From DASRJG01 sp032124015 (GTDB taxonomy: Bacteria > Acidobacteriota > Polarisedimenticolia > Polarisedimenticolales > DASRJG01): DNA of 64,000 nt. The stretch spans positions 5,472-69,471 of the forward strand of contig JAQBEH010000057.1 of assembly GCA_032124015.1 (NCBI GenBank), read 5' to 3'. Both the position numbers and the translations under genes were made by a program. Under the pieces are notes generated by a model. It worked only from the letters and a program-made list of their open reading frames with translations. It made no database searches and was not told the origin of the DNA. Of this stretch, positions 50,287 through 59,023 are shown in pieces. Position 1 is the stretch's first letter, and each line of letters begins with the position of its first letter.

Positions 50287-51195
50287 ATGAGCCGCGAAAC
50301 CGCGACGCTTGAAACGCTCGATCGCAGGATCGCCGAGCTGGCGAGCTTCCTCTCGCCATCCGAGATCTTCAGAGCCTTGCTGGAGGGTACCGGCGTCGGG
50401 GCCCCGCGTGCCGCCGTATTCCTCCTGCGAGGCGGGCGATTCAAGGGCTGGAGTTCGATCGGCTACTCGGCGAAGGTGGCGCAATCCCTGCGGCAGACGA
50501 CCGCCCCCGCGGATTCCGGCTGGTTGGCGTCGTTGGCCGGCGAAGAAGACGTGCGATGGCGTTCGCTCGCGGCCGGCGAGAGCGTTCCGGAATTCGGGCA
50601 ACCGCAAGGCGCCGAAGCGGTCGGGCTGCCGGTTCGGGTCGGAGGCAAAGCGGTCGCGATCCTCGTCGCCGAACGCCACGTCGCCGAAGAGCCATGGTCG
50701 CCCGCGGCGTTGGCGATTCTCTGCCAGGCCGCGAGGCTACGGCTCGAGCTCGATCTCGCTTGGCGCCGTCTCAAGACTCAGGCGTCCCCGGCGACCGACG
50801 CGGGGTCCCCCGCGCCGAAGACGGCCGGGGGGAGTTCGATGGCAAGCGAAGCCGGAGCGGCCCCGTCCGCCACGCCGGCCGCGACTGCGACTGCCGCTGC
50901 GACCGAGATCGAGCCCTGGAGTGGGGTGGCCCCGGGCACGGCCGAGGCCGATCCGCGCCGAGAAGAGGCGCGCCGTTATGCTCGTCTGGTTGCCACCGAC
51001 ATCCGTCTTTACAACGAGGAGGCGGTCGTCGTTGGAAGGCGCGAACGCGATCTGGCCCGCCGTCTCGGCGAGCAGTTCCAACGAGGCCGTGAAGCATTTT
51101 CCCACCGCTTCCCGGATTTCGGCCCCGACGGGATGAAGTTGCTCGACGATGCATACGTGCAAATCCTCGCGGGAGGCGACTCGTCGCTGATCTAG
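50287..51195 (+). CDS. Protein with GAF-like N-terminus and conserved helical C-terminal domain
   Basis: A 302-residue cytoplasmic protein I cannot name. Residues about 10-160 resemble a GAF sensor (LSPSEIFRALLEGTGVGAP, AAVFLLRGGRFKGWSSIGY, VGLPVRVGGKAVAILVAER). Residues 165-225 are an Ala/Thr/Pro-rich linker. The C-terminal 70 residues (ARRYARLVATDIRLYNEEAV, RDLARRLGEQFQRGREAFSH) form a helical domain that occurs in many acidobacterial and deltaproteobacterial proteins of unknown role. It sits 30 bases after the TPR gene. Confidence 0.55.
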   Translation: MSRETATLETLDRRIAELASFLSPSEIFRALLEGTGVGAPRAAVFLLRGGRFKGWSSIGYSAKVAQSLRQTTAPADSGWLASLAGEEDVRWRSLAAGESVPEFGQPQGAEAVGLPVRVGGKAVAILVAERHVAEEPWSPAALAILCQAARLRLELDLAWRRLKTQASPATDAGSPAPKTAGGSSMASEAGAAPSATPAATATAAATEIEPWSGVAPGTAEADPRREEARRYARLVATDIRLYNEEAVVVGRRERDLARRLGEQFQRGREAFSHRFPDFGPDGMKLLDDAYVQILAGGDSSLI

Positions 51196-51227
51196 AAGGC
51201 CATCGCCGTTCCGGCGCCGGACACCGC

Positions 51228-53384
51228 ATGCGTCGCACTGTCGCCATCACCGCCGCGCTGCTCGTGCTCGCCTTAGCGGCGATCGGTGCGGTCTGGTTCG
51301 CAAAACGCACGGTCCGTTGGAACGACGCCCGCACGATGCCGCCGCCGCTTACGGCCGCCGTGCGCGCCTACGCCAAGGGCGACACCGTCGCCGGGCTCGC
51401 ATCGGTCCGCGAGTTCCTGAGACGATATCGAGCCCCGGCCTGGGAGGCTCGCGCGCGAGTCCTGGCCGCGACGCATCTGACACGCGACGGACGGGATCGC
51501 GAGATCCTCGACGTCCTTCCGAAAGATCTCGCGACGGACGACCCGCTCGCGGAGCACGCCATGCTCCTTCGGGCGCGCAGCTGGTTCGCACGCGGCGCTA
51601 ACGATCGAGCCGCGGACCTGGCCGCTCGCGCGGCATCGTCACCCGGTTTTCCGGCGGCCGGGGAAGCGTACCTGACCCAAGCGCATGCGCTCGAGGCGCA
51701 AGGAGCCTGGGCCCAAGCGCTGCTCGCCCTCGACGCGGCGGACAGCGCAACGGCCACGATCGAGGCAGGCCGGATCGCCGCGAGGCACGGAGAGCGTGAG
51801 GGCGCCCGTCGCCGTGTCGTCGGCGCTCTCCTCGGAGCGACAGGAACGAACGACGTGGACCGGCTGAAAGAAGCCGTCGAGGAACTGTTCCCCGACCCGA
51901 GCACGCGCCTGACGTCCTCGGAACGTCCGCGGCTCGCGGAGCGCGCTCGGTACTGGCTCGAAGAGGGCCGCGCGAAGACCTCCCTCGACCTTCTGCGTCT
52001 CGTCCGTCCTGCGTCCGCGCCGTCGGCGGCGACGCCTGCCGAGGCCCTGGTCGAAGCGGAGGCGTTGCTCAAACTCGGGCGCATCACGGAGATGGGGACG
52101 TTTCTCGTCCGTGCCCGCCAGGCCGGTGCGGGTTCCCATGACGGCTCACGTTATCTCGAGGCCCGCCGCGCAGCGGCAACGGGGAATCTGGCCGCCTATC
52201 GGGCCGGGATCAATGCGGTCTCGCGTCGCGCCGCCTCACCCTGGCGAGAGCGCGCCCTTCTCGACATCGCTCGGGCCGGCGAAGGCGTGCCGGACGCCAG
52301 GACGCTTCGGGCGTACGAGCGCTACCGACTCGCCGCGGGCGAGCGCGCCGATTCCTTGGCGCTGCTACGCGAGGGTTGGGCGGCCTACGACCTCGGGCGG
52401 TTTGCGGAGGCGGATGCCGCGTTCGCCCGGACCCTGGCGCGCCCCGATGCGCCCGATGGCGTAAGAGTCACGGCGACGTATTGGAGGGCGCGTCTCGCCG
52501 ACGCCGCGGGTCGCTCTTCTGAGGCACGCGAGAGCTACGCCACGATCGCCGAGACGTTCGGGAATCACTACTACGGCGCCCTCGCGGCGAAACGGCTGGG
52601 ACGTCCACTCCCCACGGCGCCCGCCGCTGCTCCGCGCATCGACGATCTTCCGGCGCTTCCGGATGCCGGACGATGGCTTGCGGCGGCCCGCGCCTTCGTT
52701 TCGGTCGGTCTTTGGGACGAGGCGGCCCCCTTCTATCGCCTAGCGGTCCGAGGCGCCGGTGCCCTCGGCCCCGCGGTGGCTCTCGAAGCCGCGGACTGCG
52801 CTCGCGACGCGGCCGCCCTGTCCGAGGCCATCGGCTTCGCGCAAGTCGCAACGGGCGATCGCGATCGCACGCCCGTCCAGGAGATCCCCCGCGGCTTGTG
52901 GCAGCTTCTCTACCCGGCATCGTTTTCCGAGGCCGTGACCCGCGCCGCCCGCGGGACCGGGCTCGATCCGAACCTCGCCGCGTCGGTCGCCCTGCAGGAG
53001 AGTGCGTTCAACCCTCTCGCCGTCTCGTCGGCGGGGGCGCGCGGGCTGCTTCAAGTCATGCCGGCGGTCGGCGCGGAATTGGCGCGAGCAGCGGGGCTGC
53101 AACGGTTTGAGCCTTCCGACCTGTTCGACCCGGAGACAAACGTCACGCTCGGATGCAAGCACCTCGCCGAGTATCGGCGCCGGTTCGGTTCGATCCCGAA
53201 GGCGCTTGCCGCGTACAACGGAGGCCCCTCACGGGTCGAGCGCTGGAGCCCTTCGAATCGCCTGGACGACGAGCGCTTCGTGGAACGAATCCCGATTCCC
53301 GAAACGCGCCTCTACGTCAAACGCGTTCTCACGGGGGCGCGCATGTACGCCATCGCCTGGCCCGACGGCCTCGGCACCGAGTAG
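51228..53384 (+). CDS. Soluble lytic murein transglycosylase (Slt70-like)
   Basis: A 718-residue protein. One N-terminal membrane helix or signal anchor (residues 5-25) is followed by a long alpha-solenoid of TPR-like helices (about 30-530). The C-terminal SLT domain has the catalytic glutamate in VALQESAFNPLAVSSAGARG, GLLQVMPAVG, TNVTLGCKHLAEYRRRFG and ALAAYNGGPSRVERW. It cleaves peptidoglycan with formation of 1,6-anhydromuramic acid. It is 32 bases after the GAF-like gene. No ribosome site is clear before the ATG. Confidence 0.9.
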   Translation: MRRTVAITAALLVLALAAIGAVWFAKRTVRWNDARTMPPPLTAAVRAYAKGDTVAGLASVREFLRRYRAPAWEARARVLAATHLTRDGRDREILDVLPKDLATDDPLAEHAMLLRARSWFARGANDRAADLAARAASSPGFPAAGEAYLTQAHALEAQGAWAQALLALDAADSATATIEAGRIAARHGEREGARRRVVGALLGATGTNDVDRLKEAVEELFPDPSTRLTSSERPRLAERARYWLEEGRAKTSLDLLRLVRPASAPSAATPAEALVEAEALLKLGRITEMGTFLVRARQAGAGSHDGSRYLEARRAAATGNLAAYRAGINAVSRRAASPWRERALLDIARAGEGVPDARTLRAYERYRLAAGERADSLALLREGWAAYDLGRFAEADAAFARTLARPDAPDGVRVTATYWRARLADAAGRSSEARESYATIAETFGNHYYGALAAKRLGRPLPTAPAAAPRIDDLPALPDAGRWLAAARAFVSVGLWDEAAPFYRLAVRGAGALGPAVALEAADCARDAAALSEAIGFAQVATGDRDRTPVQEIPRGLWQLLYPASFSEAVTRAARGTGLDPNLAASVALQESAFNPLAVSSAGARGLLQVMPAVGAELARAAGLQRFEPSDLFDPETNVTLGCKHLAEYRRRFGSIPKALAAYNGGPSRVERWSPSNRLDDERFVERIPIPETRLYVKRVLTGARMYAIAWPDGLGTE

Positions 53385-53406
53385 AAATGGGATCGAGAGT
53401 CCGCCT

Positions 53407-54234
53407 TCACTCGGCGGCCACCGTCGCCTCCGGATCGAGCACGCCCGTAAAGACGAAGCGCGCGTCCCCGATCAATCGCGCGCACGCGGGACGCGCCGGT
53501 TCGCCCGGGAGCATCACGGTGAGCATCGCACCGCTGCGCGGCACGACGACGACCCTCTCCGGCGCCCCGGCCAGTCGTGCGGCGAATGCCACCGCAACAG
53601 CCCCAGTGCCGCACGACAACGTCTCGTTTTCGACGCCGCGCTCCCACGTGCGGACATGAACGCGTCCGCCCGGATCGGTCTCGATGAGATTCACGTTGGC
53701 GCCCGATGGGCCGAGGGCCCGATGACGGCGTAGCGACGGGCCGACGGTTGGGAGCGGATAACCGGCCAGTCCCACGACGGGGAAAACGACGTGCGGGACC
53801 CCCGCCACGACCCACCGGCCGCGAAACGTCGTGGCGGCATCTTCGAGAACGATTTCGCCCAGGTCCTCGGGAGGGGGCAACGAGAGGCTCACGACGGGGC
53901 CGTCGACGACGGCTCGGACCTCACCCACCGAAGTCAGGAGCGTCATCGCGCCTGTCGCCAAGTCATGCGTCGCGGCGTAGCGCGCGGCGCAGCGGCTTCC
54001 GTTTCCGCAAAACGCCTCGCCGCCATCGGGGTTGAAAAACACCAGCCGCACGCGACCGGGCCCATGCGCTGAGACGACGAGCACTCCGTCCGCGCCGACC
54101 GACAACCCGCGACGGCACACCGCACGCACCCACGCGGCGCGGTCACCCGGAAGCGCCTCCCAGGCGCGCGCATCGAGGACCACGAAGTCGTTCCCGGCTC
54201 CGGACATTTTCGTGAAAGGTACACGGACGCTCAT
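53407..54234 (-). CDS. dapF: Diaminopimelate epimerase DapF
   Basis: A 275-residue enzyme converting LL- to meso-diaminopimelate for peptidoglycan and lysine. FTKMSGAGNDFVVLDAR opens it. The two catalytic cysteines are C76 in GGEAFCGNGSRC and C208 in NETLSCGTGAVAVAFAA. ATG 54234 shares ATGA with the stop of the lipoprotein gene upstream, so the frame that stays open further upstream is not used. Confidence 0.95.
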   Translation of the reverse strand: MSVRVPFTKMSGAGNDFVVLDARAWEALPGDRAAWVRAVCRRGLSVGADGVLVVSAHGPGRVRLVFFNPDGGEAFCGNGSRCAARYAATHDLATGAMTLLTSVGEVRAVVDGPVVSLSLPPPEDLGEIVLEDAATTFRGRWVVAGVPHVVFPVVGLAGYPLPTVGPSLRRHRALGPSGANVNLIETDPGGRVHVRTWERGVENETLSCGTGAVAVAFAARLAGAPERVVVVPRSGAMLTVMLPGEPARPACARLIGDARFVFTGVLDPEATVAAE

Positions 54235-55304
54235 CGATCCCCCGGTGCCGTTCCCGGATCGGCGGCGACGCGCACCTCCACCTCGGCCGACGGGCCGCTC
54301 TCGTTCGGCACGTCCGCGCGATCGATCGCAGTAACGCGGTAGCGCACGACCGTCCCCGGGGCCACCCCGGCGTCGAGGAACGAAGGCTGCCGCACGATCG
54401 CATCGCCGATGGGCGCGAAGCCCCCATCGCCCGACTGCCGGTAGACCCGGTAGCCATCGATGTCGTTTTCCGGGCCCGGATTCCAAAACAGACGAACGGC
54501 GCTCCCTTCCTGCACCGCCACAAGCCCGGAAGGCGGCCCCGGCGCGAAGCGATCGGAGGCATTGACCACCACCACGTTCGTCGAAACACTCTCGCGGTAA
54601 GGAGGGCCTTCCGCGGCAACCGCGCGCACCACGTAACGGTAGGTCTTGCCGGCTTCAACGGTCGTGTCGAAGTCGTCCGGCGTGGTGAGTGGCTGCACGT
54701 TGAGCGGGCGCTCGGAGAGATTCCCGTCGGAAGGCCCACGATAGACGTTGTAGGTCGCGTCGGTCGCGCCCTCGGCGGCTTCCCACTTCAGCCGGACTCC
54801 GTCGGCGCTCGCCTGCCCGGTAAGAGCGCGCGGAGCGGCGGCCGGATTCACCGTGGTCAGGTCCTTGGCGACCACGAGCGGCGAAGGACGCCCCCGCCGG
54901 TCGCGCACACGCACGCCGTACCGCAGGGTCCAACCGATCCCGTGGTCGGCGAGCGCGGACACCGAGGGATCGAAGAGCACGATGCGATCTCCCGACTTTC
55001 CGTAGGCGGCCTCGACGGTCAACACCACGTCGCCACGCACACGAATGGCGTCAGGCTCCTCCGGAGGTGTGCGCCCGGGCGGGTACGCGACACGCAGAAT
55101 TTCTGTCGTTTGGACCGCCTGCGAGGGACCGCCGCCGCGCGGCTCGGGAACTGTCAAGGCGATTTCGACGCGATCGCCGATCTGGCGCGCCTCGACGGCG
55201 GACGCCGGCAACGGACCCCGTGGCGCGGGAGGCTGCAGCGGGCCGATTTTCCCGCACGCCAGCGCGAACACCGCCCCGCTCATCATCAAGATCGATTTCC
55301 GCAT
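54231..55304 (-). CDS. Lipoprotein with LptM-like N-terminus and two fibronectin type III domains
   Basis: A 357-residue lipoprotein. The signal peptide ends in the lipobox FALAC, so the mature start is CGKIGPLQPPAPRGP, close to the CGxKGPLYxP start of LptM (YifL). LptM aids LptDE assembly and is encoded next to dapF in E. coli. Unlike LptM, this protein continues with a beta domain (about 35-165) and two fibronectin III domains (about 170-262 and 268-350; VRLKWEAAEGATDATYNVYR and VRLFWNPGPENDIDGYRVYR). It is coupled to dapF by a four-base overlap. Confidence 0.8.
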   Translation of the reverse strand: MRKSILMMSGAVFALACGKIGPLQPPAPRGPLPASAVEARQIGDRVEIALTVPEPRGGGPSQAVQTTEILRVAYPPGRTPPEEPDAIRVRGDVVLTVEAAYGKSGDRIVLFDPSVSALADHGIGWTLRYGVRVRDRRGRPSPLVVAKDLTTVNPAAAPRALTGQASADGVRLKWEAAEGATDATYNVYRGPSDGNLSERPLNVQPLTTPDDFDTTVEAGKTYRYVVRAVAAEGPPYRESVSTNVVVVNASDRFAPGPPSGLVAVQEGSAVRLFWNPGPENDIDGYRVYRQSGDGGFAPIGDAIVRQPSFLDAGVAPGTVVRYRVTAIDRADVPNESGPSAEVEVRVAADPGTAPGDR

Positions 55305-55446
55305 CGTTAGTTTGCGCTCCGTCACGAGGCCCTCCGGATGCCCGCAGTGTAGCCCGTGCTCCTCGAACGTGTTGCATACTGGCGCTCTCGCATTCGCCGG
55401 TCGACGGAGCAGCCCGCGACGATCGAACCGGTGCCGAGGACCCGCC

Positions 55447-57072
55447 ATGCTCCTCACCGCGTCGCTCGTGCTCCTGGCCGCAACCCAAAGCCCCGCACCA
55501 AAGGCCGAGACGTTTGAAATGACCGTCGGCGGCACCCCCTTCGGGACCGAGGAATTCCACCGCACCGAAGGGCCCGATGGCGTCGTGCTCACGGGCAAGG
55601 TCTTGTTGAAGATCCCGGGGGCCGGGGACGCGGCCCTCTCGCAAGACCTGAAACTCGCGCGCGACGGCCATCCACTCTCGTACTCCCTGGACATCGACGC
55701 TCCCGGCCAGCAGGTCGTCCTCCGCGCGACCCCCACAGCGAGCGGCTACCTGCTCTCCGTCACGCCGAAGGGCGCGGCGGAGCCGGCGAACTCGGCCGAC
55801 GTCGCGGGCAAGTCGCCGGTTTTCCTTCTCGACAACGCTTTCGCGTCGCACCTGGATGTCTTCACGCGCAGCCTCGTCGGCCTTGGCGCCGGGGAGGAGC
55901 GATCGCTCACCGCGCTCGTTCCGCAGGTGCTGAAGGCCATCCCCGGATCCGTCAAGCGTGGAGCCGACGGCAAGGCCTCTCAAGATGGGGCCACGGTTGC
56001 GACCCGATCGTATCGCCTGGTCGTCGCGAACGTGGCCACGGAGCTCATCGTGCGGGCCGATGACGGCGCGTTGCTCCAAGCCGAGGTCCCGGTGCAGCGG
56101 GCGATCCTGAAGCGGCCGGGATTCGAGCCGGCCGCCGTGGCTCCTGCCGTGGGGTCCCGCGATCCTGGAACCGACGGGCGCGAGAGGGCGGTTGTGGTCA
56201 ACGGACCCGCTGGCCAGCTTCCCGCGATCTTGCTCCTGCCGAAGTCGGACACACCCGTTCCGGCCGTCGTTTTCCTTTCCGGTTCGGGCCCCAATGACAA
56301 GGACGAGACCATCGGGCCGAACAAGCCCTTCGCCGACATCGCGAAAGGCCTGGGCGACCGAGGAATCGGTTCGCTGCGCTTCGACAAGCGGACCCTGGCG
56401 ATCAAGGACAAGAGCCAGTTCGCCGACGTGCAGCTCAAGGACGAGTACTACGACGACGCCGCGGCGGCGCTCGCGCTCCTTGGCGCCTACCCGGGGATCG
56501 ACCCGGCGCGGATTTTCGTCCTCGGCCACTCGGAAGGCGCGATGGTCGCCCCGATCGTGGCCGCCGCGTTTCCGGGAGCGCGCGGAATCGTGATGATGGC
56601 GCCCGGCGTGCGGCCGCTCGACGTGATGCTCATCGACCAGATGGAATTCGGGGCGAAGCTGACCGGGCGAAGCGCGGCCGAAATCGCCGCGCAGACCCAG
56701 GAATTGACCGAGGCGTTTGCCGTGATCCGCGATCCCGGAAAGAAGGACACGCCTCCGTTCATGGGAGCGCCGGCATCCTACTGGCGGGAGGTCATCGCCT
56801 TGGACGTGCCCCAGCTGGTCCGCGAATCGAAACTCCCGATCCTCGTGCTCCAGGGCGACGAGGACATCCAGGCGCGCAAGACCGCCGATTTCGAACTCCT
56901 CAAGACACGCGCCGGCACGTCCGGAGGACGGGTGACCTACCGGAGCTTCGCCGGGTTGAACCACCTCTTCATGAAAGTCGAACGGGAATCGACCGGCGCG
57001 GAATACGGGATTCCGGGGCACGTCGATCCCTCGGTCATCACCGTGATCGCCGACTGGATCGTCCTGCGTTGA
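55447..57072 (+). CDS. Secreted alpha/beta hydrolase
   Basis: A 541-residue protein starting at ATG 55447 behind CCGAGGA; the frame that is open upstream is antisense to the lipoprotein gene. A signal peptide covers about residues 1-19. Residues 20-240 form a beta-rich N-domain. The hydrolase domain (about 255-540) has AVVFLSGSGPNDKDETIGPN, the nucleophile elbow GHSEGAM, LVLQGDED and the terminal histidine in FAGLNHLF. The motif set fits the dienelactone hydrolase/serine aminopeptidase group. Substrate unknown. Its gene is separated from a divergent lipoprotein by 142 bases with no clear promoter. Confidence 0.8.
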   Translation: MLLTASLVLLAATQSPAPKAETFEMTVGGTPFGTEEFHRTEGPDGVVLTGKVLLKIPGAGDAALSQDLKLARDGHPLSYSLDIDAPGQQVVLRATPTASGYLLSVTPKGAAEPANSADVAGKSPVFLLDNAFASHLDVFTRSLVGLGAGEERSLTALVPQVLKAIPGSVKRGADGKASQDGATVATRSYRLVVANVATELIVRADDGALLQAEVPVQRAILKRPGFEPAAVAPAVGSRDPGTDGRERAVVVNGPAGQLPAILLLPKSDTPVPAVVFLSGSGPNDKDETIGPNKPFADIAKGLGDRGIGSLRFDKRTLAIKDKSQFADVQLKDEYYDDAAAALALLGAYPGIDPARIFVLGHSEGAMVAPIVAAAFPGARGIVMMAPGVRPLDVMLIDQMEFGAKLTGRSAAEIAAQTQELTEAFAVIRDPGKKDTPPFMGAPASYWREVIALDVPQLVRESKLPILVLQGDEDIQARKTADFELLKTRAGTSGGRVTYRSFAGLNHLFMKVERESTGAEYGIPGHVDPSVITVIADWIVLR

Positions 57073-57076
57073 CGGC

Positions 57077-58075
57077 GTGAGCGCTCGCGCGGTCCCGAAG
57101 CGTATCGCGGCGGCGTTGGCTGTTGGCCTTTTCGCTTTGGCCGCCGGCTGCGCTCATGCCCCAGAGGAAGTTGCGGCACAGCCCCCAGTGGCCGACGGAG
57201 AACCGTACGTCGTCGTGTTGGGAACCGCGCAAGACGGCGGCCTGCCTCATGCCGCGTGCACGTGCCCGCGCTGCGACGCGGCCCGGCGCGATCCCGCGCG
57301 TCGCCGGCTGATCGCTTCGATCGCGATCGTCATTCCGTCGACCGGGCGGCGCTTCCTCGTTGACGTCACCCCCGACGTTCGGGAGCAACTGGACCTCCTC
57401 CCTTCGAAGGGTGCCGAGGCGCTGGGAAAGGTCGACCGCGCTCCGGTCGACGGCGTCCTGCTCACGCATGCCCATGCGGGTCACTATCTCGGACTGGCGT
57501 TTTTTGGGTTCGAAGCGGTGCACACTTCGGAACTTCCCGCTTACGCAACACCGCGCATGGCGGCGTTCCTGCGAACGAACGTTCCGTGGAGTCGACTCGT
57601 CTCCCGCCAGGAAATCGAAATCAGGGAAACACCCCCAGGGGTCACGTTCGACCTCGATGCCGGGGTGCGTGTCACTCCGTTCGCGGTGCCGCACCGCGAC
57701 GAAGACTCCGACACGGTCGGGTTCAAGATCGAGGGCCCGCGGCACGTGATGGCCTACGTTCCCGACACCGACACGTGGGCGACGTGGAGCGAGACGGCGC
57801 GGCAGGCGATCGCGGACTGCGACACGTTGCTCATCGACGGTACGTTTTTCGCCGCGGACGAGCTCCCGGGAAGGGACGTTGGTTCCATTGGACACCCGCT
57901 GATGGTCACGACGATGGATCGCCTGGGAGACGACGCACGTTCGGGGAGGTTCCGCGTGCTCTTCACGCATCTCAACCATTCAAATCATGCGCTCCACCCG
58001 GCCGGGGAAGAGCGAAAGGCGATCCGCGACCGCGGCTTCGCCGTCGCCGAGGATGGCCAGCGCCTGCCGCTGTGA
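57077..58075 (+). CDS. PqqB-like metallo-beta-lactamase-fold lipoprotein
   Basis: A 332-residue protein with a lipobox (FALAAGC, cysteine about residue 25). The core starts VVVLGTAQDGGLPHAACTCP, with the zinc-binding CTCPRC of the PqqB family. The metal motif THAHAGHYLGL is a full HxHxGH, unlike true PqqB, in which this site is altered. A later VPHRDEDSDTVGF supplies another ligand, and LFTHLNHSNHAL is near the end. No pqqA, C, D or E gene is nearby, so it is probably not a PQQ enzyme but a periplasm-facing hydrolase. It starts GTG 57077, four bases after the previous stop. Confidence 0.75.
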   Translation: MSARAVPKRIAAALAVGLFALAAGCAHAPEEVAAQPPVADGEPYVVVLGTAQDGGLPHAACTCPRCDAARRDPARRRLIASIAIVIPSTGRRFLVDVTPDVREQLDLLPSKGAEALGKVDRAPVDGVLLTHAHAGHYLGLAFFGFEAVHTSELPAYATPRMAAFLRTNVPWSRLVSRQEIEIRETPPGVTFDLDAGVRVTPFAVPHRDEDSDTVGFKIEGPRHVMAYVPDTDTWATWSETARQAIADCDTLLIDGTFFAADELPGRDVGSIGHPLMVTTMDRLGDDARSGRFRVLFTHLNHSNHALHPAGEERKAIRDRGFAVAEDGQRLPL

Positions 58076-58127
58076 CGTTTTTCCGGACACCCTCGTCATA
58101 TGGCGAGCACCCAGGATCCACCCACCC

Positions 58128-58637
58128 ATGACGACGATGGAGGCCGCACTTGCCGAGATTCATGCCGAAGCATTTGGTTGGGCGCTGGCGTGCTGCCATC
58201 GAGACCGATTCCTTGCCGAGGAGGTCTTGCACGTGGCGTACGTGAAAGTACTCGACGGAAGCGCTCGGTTCGACCAAAGGTCGAGCTTCAAGACCTTTCT
58301 GTTCGGCGTGATCCGGAAAACCGCGATGGAACAGCGGCGTGCGCGCTGGCTTTCCGCCCGGCGGCTGGCGCAATGGTTCACCGTGCGGCCGGCGCCGGCG
58401 CCGGTAGCCAACCCCGAGGTCATTTCGATACGGTCCGAACGGGCCCGTGCCTTGACGGTGGCGCTCACGAGCCTTTCCGGCCGCCAGCGCGAAGTCCTGC
58501 ACCTCGTCTTCTACCAGGATCTGACGATCGCAGAGGCAGCCACCGTACTCGGCATCACAACCGGCTCCGCGCGCCAACACTACGAGCGCGGCAAGACGCG
58601 CCTCCGCGAGCTCCTCCCGAACCCGGGGCACCGATGA
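58128..58637 (+). CDS. ECF-type RNA polymerase sigma factor (CnrH-like position)
   Basis: A 169-residue sigma factor. Region 2 covers about 8-72 (ALACCHRDRFLAEEVLHVAY; SSFKTFLFGVIRKTAMEQRR). Region 4 covers about 110-165 (LSGRQREVLHLVFYQDLTIA; LGITTGSARQHYERGKTRLR). ATG 58128 is the start that gives a normal region 2; the in-frame extension overlaps the gene before. It is coupled by ATGA to a small membrane protein and that to a Spy-like protein, the order typical of metal- or envelope-sensing sigma systems. Confidence 0.87.
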   Translation: MTTMEAALAEIHAEAFGWALACCHRDRFLAEEVLHVAYVKVLDGSARFDQRSSFKTFLFGVIRKTAMEQRRARWLSARRLAQWFTVRPAPAPVANPEVISIRSERARALTVALTSLSGRQREVLHLVFYQDLTIAEAATVLGITTGSARQHYERGKTRLRELLPNPGHR

Positions 58638-59023
58638 CCGCAAGCGACGACCGGGATCTCCGCGAGCGGTTCGCGGCACTGCGCGACGAGGATGCCGCTG
58701 GGGCTCCGCCGCTTGCACGGGTGCTGCGCGGCCGGGCGGCCCGGTCCGACGCGCGCCCCTTCCGGTGGATTCCGGTCGCGGTGCTCGGCACGGCGGCGGT
58801 CCTCACCACGGTCGTGCTCGTCAACACGCCTCGCCGGGCGGAACTCTCGATCGACGAGGCGATCGCGGAGGCGCAGTCGATAGAGTCCTGGACTGCGCCC
58901 ACGGATGAGTGGCTGACGCTCTCCGGTCTCGAAATCCCCAACTCCGTTCCCTCACTCACGTTCTCGTCCGTGGCCCTCCCCGAGGTCTCCACGGCGGCGA
59001 CCACACAAGGAGAAATCCGATGA
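58634..59023 (+). CDS. Small single-span membrane protein, likely anti-sigma factor
   Basis: A 129-residue protein with a charged cytoplasmic N-terminus (RFAALRDEDAAGAPPLARVL), one membrane helix at about 45-63 (IPVAVLGTAAVLTTVVLVNT) and a periplasmic tail of about 65 residues. No zinc motif. Its position between an ECF sigma gene and a Spy-like gene, with four-base overlaps on both sides, is that of CnrY-type anti-sigma proteins. The function is inferred from context and topology. Confidence 0.6.
   Translation: MTASDDRDLRERFAALRDEDAAGAPPLARVLRGRAARSDARPFRWIPVAVLGTAAVLTTVVLVNTPRRAELSIDEAIAEAQSIESWTAPTDEWLTLSGLEIPNSVPSLTFSSVALPEVSTAATTQGEIR

Noticed and set aside
55051..57021. 656-residue minus-strand frame opposite the alpha/beta hydrolase
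   Set aside because: No domain pattern, and the plus-strand hydrolase has a complete nucleophile elbow and signal peptide.
57077..58075. PqqB-like gene taken as evidence for PQQ synthesis
   Set aside because: No pqqA, pqqC, pqqD or pqqE in the window, and its metal site differs from true PqqB.
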